Below are positions 1 through 5,750 of a stretch of DNA of 5,750 nucleotides, piece by piece; the stretch's first letter is position 1; each line of letters opens with the position of its first letter. Under the pieces are notes generated by a model that had not been told where the DNA came from, made no database searches, and saw only the letters and a list, made by a program, of their open reading frames with translations. The translations under genes and the position numbers were made by a program. This DNA is from JBIOUF01 sp044866695 (GTDB lineage Bacteria; Actinomycetota; Actinomycetes; Propionibacteriales; Nocardioidaceae), in NCBI GenBank assembly GCA_044866695.1, contig JBIOUF010000214.1, forward strand, positions 1 through 5,750. Direction: 5' to 3'.

Positions 1-92
1 CGCTGCTGGGCTGGATGGCGTGGAAGGACGCGACCGCACAGGTCGCCGGCGAGACAGCGCACCGGGAGACCACCGGCGCGGAGAGGAGCTGA
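1..92 (+). CDS. sufU: SufU-type Fe-S cluster assembly protein, C-terminal end (partial)
   Basis: This is the last 29 complete codons of a gene that enters from the left edge; the stop is TGA at 90-92. The tail reads LLGWMAWKDATAQV and then a polar end, GETAHRETTGAERS. In SufU/IscU-like proteins a conserved Cys-Ala-Leu-Leu segment is followed by a Trp-rich helix of this kind, and the truncated first codon (xCG) could be the Ala. The metal-binding Cys itself lies outside the window. SufU works with the cysteine desulfurase SufS as zinc-dependent sulfur acceptor in Fe-S cluster assembly in the cytoplasm. The DUF59 gene starts two bases after the stop and has its ribosome binding site inside this reading frame, so the two are co-transcribed. 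This matches the known order Rv1465-Rv1466 in mycobacteria. The assignment rests on a short tail plus the neighbour. Confidence 0.8.
   Translation, partial: LLGWMAWKDATAQVAGETAHRETTGAERS
82..88 (+). promoter_or_regulatory. Ribosome binding site of the DUF59 gene
   Basis: AGAGGAG lies six bases before the ATG at 95 and inside the last codons of sufU. It favours the ATG at 95 over a GTG at 20 in the same frame, which would overlap sufU and add 25 arginine-rich residues that do not look like the family. Confidence 0.7.
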
Positions 93-94
93 GA

Positions 95-454
95 ATGGCC
101 GACCACACCGACCTGCCCGAGGTGGACTTCGCCGGTGCCGCCGCCGCGGTCACCGTGGAGGACGTCGAGGAGGCGATGAAGGACGTCGTCGACCCAGAGC
201 TGGGCATCAACGTCGTGGACCTCGGCCTGGTCTACGGCATCAACCTCGACGAGGACAAGAACGTCGTCTTGGACATGACCCTGACCAGCGCCGCCTGCCC
301 GCTCACCGACGTCATCACCGACCAGACCGAGACTGCCCTGGAGGGCCTGGTCAACGACGTCGCGATCAACTGGGTCTGGATGCCGCCCTGGGGCCCGGAC
401 AAGATCACCGACGACGGTCGAGAGATGCTGCGCTCACTTGGCTTCAACGTCTGA
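95..454 (+). CDS. sufT: DUF59 / MIP18-family Fe-S assembly factor (SufT-like)
   Basis: A 119-residue cytoplasmic protein of the DUF59 (MIP18/PaaD-like) family. After an acidic 20-residue leader the conserved core begins, with the hallmark DPELGINVVDLGLVY at residues 33-47. Next comes a beta strand ending TLTSAACPLTD (62-72), with the family's conserved and only cysteine at C68. Near the C-terminus is the signature MPPWGPDKITDDGREML (96-112). Members help mature Fe-S proteins, probably as carrier or adaptor factors. SufT of Staphylococcus aureus and Rv1466 of M. tuberculosis are related examples. The gene directly follows sufU with a two-base gap, so it is most likely the last gene of a SUF operon. 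Its length is normal for the family. The last codons and the stop lie inside a strong palindrome (440-492), which suggests that transcription ends right at the gene end. Family assignment is secure; the exact biochemical role is inferred. Confidence 0.93.
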   Translation: MADHTDLPEVDFAGAAAAVTVEDVEEAMKDVVDPELGINVVDLGLVYGINLDEDKNVVLDMTLTSAACPLTDVITDQTETALEGLVNDVAINWVWMPPWGPDKITDDGREMLRSLGFNV

Positions 455-492
455 CGCCCCGAACTCCGTTCGCGGCGTCAGACGTTGAAGCC
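440..492. terminator. Long near-perfect palindrome at the 3' end of the SUF operon
   Basis: Bases 440-458 are exactly complementary to 474-492, giving 19 pairs. After one C-C mismatch (459/473) the pairing continues for five more pairs (460-464 with 468-472) around a TCC loop. The stem therefore has 24 pairs in 53 bases with one mismatch. It contains the last four sense codons and the TGA of the DUF59 gene. No U-run follows, which is usual for actinobacterial terminators. Its symmetry would let it act in both directions, also against read-through from the minus-strand gene at 659-1303. The hairpin is seen in the sequence; the terminator role is inferred. Confidence 0.7.
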
Positions 493-510
493 TCGGGCGA
501 AGCCCGAGGC
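490..510. terminator. GAA-loop hairpin, second terminator candidate
   Basis: GCCTCGGGC (490-498) pairs perfectly with GCCCGAGGC (502-510) around a GAA loop, giving a nine-pair GC-rich stem. It shares bases 490-492 with the base of the preceding palindrome, so the two helices either stack or compete for three pairs. On the minus strand the loop is TTC. It is probably a bidirectional terminator between the converging genes at 95-454 and 659-1303. No U-tract is present. Confidence 0.6.
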
Positions 511-537
511 CAGGCGAGTCGGCGCACACGCCCCCTC

Positions 538-550
538 GGCGCGAAGCGCC
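538..550. other. Short GAA-loop hairpin
   Basis: GGCGC (538-542) pairs with GCGCC (546-550) around GAA, a five-pair stem. It repeats the GCGAAGC centre of the hairpin at 490-510. The stem is too short to call a terminator on its own. Confidence 0.4.
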
Positions 551-554
551 CACT

Positions 555-650
555 GGGAGGATGCGACGGCTCGGCGTGCTGCCGCTAGGAGTTCACGACG
601 GCTCGGCGTGCTGCTGACGGGAGGATGCGCCGGCTCGGCGGGCCGGACCC
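555..650. repeat. Degenerate 32-bp tandem repeat, three units
   Basis: Three consecutive 32-base units start at 555, 587 and 619. Units 1 and 2 match at 24 of 32 positions, and units 1 and 3 at 25 of 32. The strongest core is GGCTCGGCG at 568, 600 and 632, exactly 32 bases apart. Units 1 and 2 share a 19-base identity (564-582 and 596-614). Units 1 and 3 share GGGAGGATGCG at 555 and 619. The array ends about eight bases beyond the stop of the minus-strand gene at 659-1303, so it would form that gene's 3' untranslated region. No reading frame of interest runs through it. Confidence 0.65.
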
Positions 651-658
651 GGGGCAGT

Positions 659-1303
659 TCAGTTCTCGCCGAGCAGCGGCTGGTTCAGCTTCACCTCCAC
701 GTGGTCGCCGTCGAGGTCGACGTCGAAGTCACCTGCGGTGCCGTTGTAGGTGACGTCGTCGAGGTGCAGCCGGCCGTGGGTGTTGATGCCGAGCTTGAAC
801 GAGTACTGCATGTCGCCGTGGCCGCGCGGGTCGAACCGCCCGGTGACCCGAAGCGCCACCCAGGGGTCTTCGGCGTTGCCCTCCGCCATGTGGTTGTCCC
901 CGCCCCAGGGGGTGATGTTGACGTTGAGCAGGCCGCCGGACAGGTTCTCCGACGAGCCGGACTTGTCGAACTGCAGGGTCAGGAACCGGTTGACCGGCAC
1001 GCCGGGGTGGGCCGACCCGGCCCAGCCGACGACGGGGGAGTCGTCGTTGCTGATGTAGCCGGAGGCCGCGACCGTCAGCTCGTTGTCCCAGAAGGCGCCG
1101 ATGGCGGTGAACCGCAGCACGTCCCAGCCGACGTACTGCCCGGGGTGGGCGAACTGCTGGGCGGGGAACTCGGCCGGGTAGTGGACGTGCGACGGACTGA
1201 CGTTGAAGCCGGACTCGCCGTTCACCGTCGTGTAGACCGCCTGCACCGCGCCGACCACGGCGGCACCGGCGGAGATCGCGGCCAGGGTCACCGGCTCGGC
1301 CAT
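659..1303 (-). CDS. Hypothetical protein, 214 residues, unrecognised family
   Basis: I do not recognise this protein. It starts at ATG 1303 with a strong ribosome binding site, GGAGGAGG, just upstream. Codon use is typical of the neighbourhood, so it is very likely real. Residues 1-28 form a hydrophobic, alanine-rich segment with only one acidic and no basic residue (MAEPVTLAAISAGAAVVGAV...). This is unlike a Sec or Tat signal, which would start with positive charges. The rest (about 30-214) has alternating polar and hydrophobic stretches, many Gly, Asn and Asp, aromatic residues and no cysteine, which suggests an all-beta domain. The C-terminus is acidic, with DFDVDLDGDH at 192-201. Trp, His and Asp residues cluster around 132-148 (PWGGDNHMAEGNAEDPW). 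It sits alone between the SUF operon and acVLRF1, transcribed against the first and divergently from the second. A membrane-interacting or carbohydrate-binding beta-sandwich is possible, but this is speculation. Confidence 0.85.
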   Translation of the reverse strand: MAEPVTLAAISAGAAVVGAVQAVYTTVNGESGFNVSPSHVHYPAEFPAQQFAHPGQYVGWDVLRFTAIGAFWDNELTVAASGYISNDDSPVVGWAGSAHPGVPVNRFLTLQFDKSGSSENLSGGLLNVNITPWGGDNHMAEGNAEDPWVALRVTGRFDPRGHGDMQYSFKLGINTHGRLHLDDVTYNGTAGDFDVDLDGDHVEVKLNQPLLGEN

Positions 1304-1344
1304 CGCGGTCCTCCTCCCGGCGGGGCTGTCGCCCCCTCCCACCG

Positions 1345-1350
1345 ACGCTA
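1345..1350 (-). promoter_or_regulatory. Candidate -10 box for the hypothetical gene
   Basis: Read on the minus strand, 1350-1345 is TAGCGT, which fits the actinobacterial TAnnnT -10 pattern. It lies about 42 bases before the ATG at 1303. That leaves a leader of roughly 35 bases carrying the GGAGGAGG ribosome site and a small five-pair hairpin (1322-1335). No convincing -35 box is visible. Confidence 0.3.
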
Positions 1351-1455
1351 GGCGGCCCGAGGTCCGGTGGCAGGGAGAGGACGGGCGCACCTGCGGGAAC
1401 GCCGCTCGCACTCTCGGGCAACGCGCCGCGACCGGTCCTCGGGCATCCTGGCCCG

Positions 1456-2070
1456 GTGAGCACCGTCCTGGTCCCGGTGCAGCGGGTGCCCCGCTGGTGC
1501 GCCAACTTCGCGACCCGGCATGGTGCCGGCGCGGCGTCGGTGGTGGACGGGGCGCTGCGCCTGGAGGCCGTGGACGGCGCGACCGCGACGCTCAGCGCGC
1601 CATGGGGCAGGGGCTACGCCGGCCCGGCCGAGCCGGAGCGGTTCGCCGACGCCGCCGCGCAGCCGCTGCGGTGGGCAGTGCTCCTGGTGCGCAAGGGCGG
1701 CTTCGCGATGGCGCGCGGAACCTCGGCCGTGCCGGAGGCGACCAAGGTCGGCCGCCGGCACGTGCAGGGCAGGTCGAAGGCGGGCGGCTGGAGCCAGCAG
1801 CGGTTCGCTCGGCGCCGCGACGACCAGGCCCGGGCGGCGTACGCCGCGGCGGCCGGACACGCCCACCGGGTCCTCCTCGGCGGCGGACCGCCGAAGGCGC
1901 TGGTCTGCGGCGGCGACCGGCGCGCCGTCGAGACCGTGCTCCGCGACCCGCGGCTGGCCGGCCTGGCCGAGCGGAGGGTGCCGCCCTGGCTCGCCGTCCC
2001 GGACCCGACCACCGCCGTCCTCGCCGCCGCGGTGGCCGACGCGTGGTCGGCGCGGGTGGAGGTTACCTGA
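1456..2070 (+). CDS. acVLRF1-family peptidyl-tRNA hydrolase (Vms1/ANKZF1-like release factor)
   Basis: A 204-residue protein of the actinobacterial VLRF1 group. It is related to the release-factor domain of eukaryotic Vms1/ANKZF1, which resembles eRF1 and cleaves peptidyl-tRNA on stalled large ribosomal subunits. The diagnostic stretch is residues 104-125: a basic GRSKAGG followed by WSQQRFARRRDDQA. The G111-W-S-Q114 portion fits the GxxQ catalytic loop, with Q114 (or Q115) as the probable catalytic glutamine. Before it is a beta-rich part (about 26-91) ending KGGFAMARGTS. After it is an alpha/beta part with LLGGGPPKALVCGGDRRAVE (140-159), typical of the Rossmann-like eRF1 domain-2 fold. The GTG at 1456 is chosen because the N-terminus VLVPVQRVPRWCANFATRHG fits the usual start of the family. 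No ribosome binding site precedes it, so the mRNA may be leaderless or weakly translated. It is expected to act in the cytoplasm in ribosome-associated quality control. Family call is confident; the substrate in bacteria is inferred from eukaryotic relatives. Confidence 0.88.
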   Translation: MSTVLVPVQRVPRWCANFATRHGAGAASVVDGALRLEAVDGATATLSAPWGRGYAGPAEPERFADAAAQPLRWAVLLVRKGGFAMARGTSAVPEATKVGRRHVQGRSKAGGWSQQRFARRRDDQARAAYAAAAGHAHRVLLGGGPPKALVCGGDRRAVETVLRDPRLAGLAERRVPPWLAVPDPTTAVLAAAVADAWSARVEVT

Positions 2071-2166
2071 CCGTCGGTTGCTACGTGGCCGATCCCGGCG
2101 ACGTCGCACGGCGTGTCGTCGTCGCCTGGGACCACGAGCCGGGCTTCCTGCCGGCATCGGCCACGA

Positions 2167-2184
2167 GCGGGCCGGCCGGCCCGC
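2167..2184. terminator. 18-bp GC palindrome between convergent genes
   Basis: GCGGGCCGGCCGGCCCGC is a perfect palindrome and can fold as a seven-pair stem with a four-base loop on either strand. It lies in the 119-base gap between the stops of acVLRF1 (2070) and the peptidase gene (2190), where a shared bidirectional terminator is expected. No U-tract flanks it. The remaining bases of this gap show no other clear element. Confidence 0.45.
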
Positions 2185-2189
2185 CGGGC

Positions 2190-3155
2190 TCAGCCGTCCA
2201 GGTGCAGGTCGTCGGCGGCGAAGGTGTCGCAGGCCTCCAGGGTGCCCTCGGTCATGCCGGTGTTGAACCAGTAGGTGCGGGCGGCGGCGGACCCGTGGGT
2301 CCACTGGTCGGGGTCGACCCGGCCGGAGCTGCGCTGCTGGATCCGGTCGTCGCCGACCGCCTGGGCGGCGTCGACGGCGTTGGCGACGTCCTCCTCGGTG
2401 AGCTCGAGGATGAACACCTGGCCGTTCTCGTCCTCGACCTCGGTGGCGTAGCGGCCCCACATGCCGGCGTAGCAGTCCGCCTGGAGCTCCAGTCGGACCG
2501 CGTCGCTCTCCGGTCCCTGCTGGGTGCGGACCTTGCCCATCGTGCCGAGCAGGTTCTGGATGTGGTGGCCGTACTCGTGGGCGAGCACGTAGGCCTCGGA
2601 GAAGGCGCCGCCGCGGGCGCCCAGCTGACCCTGCAGCATGTCGCGGAAGAACGTGCGGTCCAGGTAGACGGTGCGGTCGACCGGACAGTAGAACGGGCCG
2701 ACCGCGGACGTCGCGCCCCCGCAGCCGGTGCTGACCGAGCCGGAGAACAGCACCGTCCCCGCCGGGGTGTAGTCGGCGCTGGACTGCTCGGGGAGCGCTT
2801 CGGACCAGAACGCCTGGACGCTGTTGACGGTGGCCACCAGGGCGCACTGCTCGTTGCTGTTGGCGTCGTCGCCGTCCTGGCACTGCGAGGTCCCCGAGAC
2901 TCCGGTGGTGTCGACCGAACCGGCGTCCGGGGCGGCCGGGAACCCGAGACCACCGCCGGTGCCGCCGCCCCCGCCGCCACCGAGCACGCCGCTCATCAGC
3001 AAGACGACGACCAGGACGATGAGGCCGCCGATCCCGCCACCCATCCTCATGCCGCCGGGAAGCCCCCCCGGCAGCATCGACCCGCCGGACCGGCCGCCCC
3101 CGGATCGGACCTGGACCTGGCTCGGGTCGAGCCGGGCCTTCGGGTTGAAGCGCAT
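2190..3155 (-). CDS. Neutral zinc metallopeptidase, YpfJ family, membrane-anchored
   Basis: A 321-residue protein matching the putative neutral zinc metallopeptidase family (E. coli YpfJ type, Pfam Zn_peptidase). The N-terminus is cytoplasmic, positively charged and Gly-rich (MRFNPKARLDPSQVQVRSGG). One membrane helix follows at about 43-59 (GGLIVLVVVLLMSGVLG), then a flexible Gly/Ala/Pro linker to about 80. The catalytic domain would lie outside the membrane. The HEXXH zinc motif is HEYGHHIQ at 193-200: H193 and H197 bind zinc and E194 is catalytic. The third ligand is probably in ELQADCYAGMW (223-233), at E223 or D227. Cysteines at 92/104, 145/157 and 228/309 could form disulfides in the exported part. 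The ATG at 3155 is chosen because MRFNPKA is the usual family start, and AAGGGA sits four bases before it. The gene is divergent from the ABC-F gene and convergent with acVLRF1. The substrate of this family is not established. Confidence 0.93.
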   Translation of the reverse strand: MRFNPKARLDPSQVQVRSGGGRSGGSMLPGGLPGGMRMGGGIGGLIVLVVVLLMSGVLGGGGGGGTGGGLGFPAAPDAGSVDTTGVSGTSQCQDGDDANSNEQCALVATVNSVQAFWSEALPEQSSADYTPAGTVLFSGSVSTGCGGATSAVGPFYCPVDRTVYLDRTFFRDMLQGQLGARGGAFSEAYVLAHEYGHHIQNLLGTMGKVRTQQGPESDAVRLELQADCYAGMWGRYATEVEDENGQVFILELTEEDVANAVDAAQAVGDDRIQQRSSGRVDPDQWTHGSAAARTYWFNTGMTEGTLEACDTFAADDLHLDG

Positions 3156-3186
3156 GCCGTCCCTTCGTCGCAGGCGTGTGGTCCCC

Positions 3187-3197
3187 GGTACAGTACC
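3187..3197. promoter_or_regulatory. Candidate shared divergent -10 element
   Basis: GGTACAGTACC is a palindrome around one central base. It contains TACAGT (3189-3194) on the plus strand and TACTGT (3195-3190) on the minus strand, both fitting the actinobacterial TAnnnT -10 pattern. It would give leaders of about 56 bases for the ABC-F gene and about 28 bases for the peptidase gene. No good -35 box is seen in either direction. This is a prediction from pattern and position only. Confidence 0.35.
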
Positions 3198-3202
3198 TAC
3201 CC

Positions 3203-3214
3203 CGCGGGCCCGCG
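3203..3214. promoter_or_regulatory. 12-bp palindrome in the ABC-F leader
   Basis: CGCGGGCCCGCG is a perfect palindrome just downstream of the candidate -10 of the ABC-F gene and upstream of that of the peptidase gene. It could be a repressor site or a small hairpin in the ABC-F leader. A chance occurrence in GC-rich DNA is also possible. Confidence 0.25.
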
Positions 3215-3256
3215 CGGCCAACCTCCGCTCCTCGCCTCCACCCCCTTGTCGACACC

Positions 3257-4855
<1,599 letters not shown>

Positions 4856-4856
4856 A

Positions 4857-4966
4857 GGTCGAGCCGTCAGTCTTGGTGGGTCGAGCCGTCAGCTGTGGTG
4901 GGTCGAGCCGTCAGTTGTGGTGGGTCGAGCCGTCAGTTGTGGTGGGTCGAGCCGTCAGTTGTGGCG
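4857..4966. repeat. Five-copy 22-bp tandem repeat 3' of the ABC-F gene
   Basis: Five back-to-back 22-base units start at 4857, 4879, 4901, 4923 and 4945, each opening GGTCGAGCCGTCAG. Units 3 and 4 are identical. Unit 5 differs from them by one base near its end, unit 2 by one base, and unit 1 by two bases after the shared 14. The array begins one base after the ABC-F stop, so it would be in that gene's 3' untranslated region and upstream of the exporter gene. There is no spacer between units, and 22 is not a multiple of three, so it is neither CRISPR nor a coding repeat. The unit does not fold on itself well. The period is close to two helical turns. Confidence 0.95.
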
Positions 4967-4990
4967 AGCAGCCGTGTTGCCCGAGCCGGT

Positions 4991-5005
4991 CCGCCGGCGC
5001 GGCGG
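4991..5005. terminator. Small GC hairpin before the exporter gene
   Basis: CCGCCG (4991-4996) pairs with CGGCGG (5000-5005) around GCG. The six-pair stem lies between the tandem repeat and the exporter start and could be a weak terminator for the ABC-F transcript or part of the exporter leader. The rest of 4967-5055 shows no convincing promoter. Confidence 0.3.
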
Positions 5006-5042
5006 GAACAAACCGGGCACCGCGGCGGTTTCCCCACCGGAC

Positions 5043-5050
5043 AGGAGGTG
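5043..5050 (+). promoter_or_regulatory. Ribosome binding site of the exporter gene
   Basis: AGGAGGTG is a near-ideal Shine-Dalgarno sequence. From AGGAGG there are seven bases to GTG 5056 but thirteen to the in-frame ATG at 5062, so the GTG is the better start. Confidence 0.75.
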
Positions 5051-5055
5051 GCGCT

Positions 5056-5750
5056 GTGTCGATGCACGCGGGGATGGGCCCGGTGTGGCGCAACCTGCGC
5101 GCCGACCGGTCGGTCGCCGACCAACGGCTGCGCCGCGGCACCGTCCGGCGCGTGCTGGGGTTCGCGGCTCCGCACCGCGGGCTGATCGCGGCGTTCCTGG
5201 CCCTTACCGTCCTGGACGCCAGCCTGGTCGTCGTGCCGCCGCTGCTGGTCCAGCGGGTGATCGACGACGGCATCGCCCAGGGCGACGTCACGCTGGTCGC
5301 CTGGCTCGCGGTCGCGATGGCGGTCGTCGCGGTCGTCGACGCCGCCGTCGGGGTGGCTCAGGGATACCTGTCGGCCCGCATCGGCGAGGGTCTGATCCAC
5401 CATCTGCGCACCGAGGTGTTCGGGCACGTGCAGCGCATGTCGCTGGCGTTCTTCACCCGTACCCAGACCGGAGCCCTGGTCAGCCGGCTCAACAACGACG
5501 TGGTCGGCGCGCAGCGCGCGTTCACCTCGGTGCTGTCCAGCGCGGTCGCCAACATGATCAGCGTCGTCGTGGTGGGGGTCACCATGCTCGCGCTGAGCTG
5601 GCAGGTGACGCTGCTGTGTCTCGCGCTGTTCCCCCTCTACCTCCTGGCCTCCCGGTGGGTCTCCCACCGGATCACCGGCCTGACCCGCGCGCAGATGGAC
5701 GGCAACGCCGACCTCGGCAACGCGATGACCGAGCGGTTCAACGTCGGCGG
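5056..5750 (+). CDS. ABC exporter, transmembrane-domain half (partial, runs off right edge)
   Basis: The frame is open from GTG 5056 to the window end, giving 231 complete codons of a type IV (exporter-fold) ABC transporter. The cytoplasmic N-terminus (1-38) is basic. Likely membrane helices are at about 42-65, 80-103, 160-180 and 182-199, which fits TM1-TM4 of a six-helix domain. The stretch MSLAFFTRTQTGALVSRLNNDVVGAQ (128-153) is the conserved coupling region after TM2 of lipid and multidrug exporters (MsbA/LmrA type). An ATPase domain with Walker motifs should follow outside the window, in which case the gene would be a fused permease-ATPase of about 600 residues. It lies 200 bases after the ABC-F gene on the same strand with the tandem repeat between, so co-transcription is uncertain. 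The substrate cannot be told. Family assignment is firm from the coupling motif and membrane pattern. Confidence 0.92.
   Translation, partial: MSMHAGMGPVWRNLRADRSVADQRLRRGTVRRVLGFAAPHRGLIAAFLALTVLDASLVVVPPLLVQRVIDDGIAQGDVTLVAWLAVAMAVVAVVDAAVGVAQGYLSARIGEGLIHHLRTEVFGHVQRMSLAFFTRTQTGALVSRLNNDVVGAQRAFTSVLSSAVANMISVVVVGVTMLALSWQVTLLCLALFPLYLLASRWVSHRITGLTRAQMDGNADLGNAMTERFNVG

Noticed and set aside
20..94. Upstream GTG start for the DUF59 protein
   Set aside because: The added residues are arginine-rich and overlap the SufU tail in another frame; a good ribosome site supports ATG 95.
485..1351. A 288-codon plus-strand frame across the unknown gene
   Set aside because: It starts inside the palindrome and mirrors the minus-strand gene, which has a strong ribosome site and a more natural protein composition.
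2098..2107. GCGACGTCGC palindrome as an operator
   Set aside because: It is only ten bases long, lies in a convergent gap with no promoter, and is expected by chance in such GC-rich sequence.
4857..4966. CRISPR array
   Set aside because: The 22-bp units are directly adjacent with no unique spacers, and no cas gene is nearby.
4895..5185. Plus-strand frame through the tandem repeat into the exporter gene
   Set aside because: It is in a different frame from the exporter, whose coupling motif, membrane helices and ribosome site are clear.

Overview
The window is a high-GC, gene-dense stretch with strong G/C preference at third codon positions. It is almost certainly from an actinobacterium (Actinomycetota). 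Three things support this: a SufU end followed by a DUF59/SufT gene, an actinobacterial-type VLRF1 release factor (acVLRF1), and an ABC-F ATPase that resembles Mycobacterium tuberculosis Rv1473. The exact genus cannot be fixed from sequence alone.

Layout. 1-92 (+) is the 3' end of sufU. 95-454 (+) is a sufT-like DUF59 gene in the same operon; its last codons form half of a 53-base near-perfect palindrome. 455-658 is non-coding and structured: the palindrome, two short GAA-loop hairpins and a degenerate 32-bp tandem triplet. 659-1303 (-) encodes an unrecognised 214-residue protein. 1304-1455 is a divergent control region. 1456-2070 (+) encodes acVLRF1 peptidyl-tRNA hydrolase. 2071-2189 is a convergent gap with an 18-bp palindrome. 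2190-3155 (-) encodes a membrane-anchored neutral zinc metallopeptidase (YpfJ family). 3156-3256 is a compact divergent promoter region. 3257-4855 (+) encodes a 532-residue ABC-F ATPase. 4857-4966 is a five-copy, 22-bp tandem repeat starting one base after the ABC-F stop. 5056 to the window end (+) is the 5' part of an ABC exporter with its transmembrane domain.

Function. The left edge is the tail of an Fe-S cluster assembly (SUF) operon. The middle holds two factors expected to act on ribosomes: acVLRF1, which releases nascent chains from stalled 50S-peptidyl-tRNA, and the ABC-F ATPase, which acts near the E/P sites or gives antibiotic protection. The peptidase and exporter belong to the cell envelope. 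No phage, transposon, CRISPR or tRNA signal was seen.

The least explained material is non-coding. Two different repeat arrays, one 3' of the unknown minus-strand gene and one 3' of the ABC-F gene, share the 9-mer CGAGCCGTC in the same sense orientation relative to the gene they follow. This may be an undescribed 3'-UTR repeat family, but only a genome-wide search could show it.
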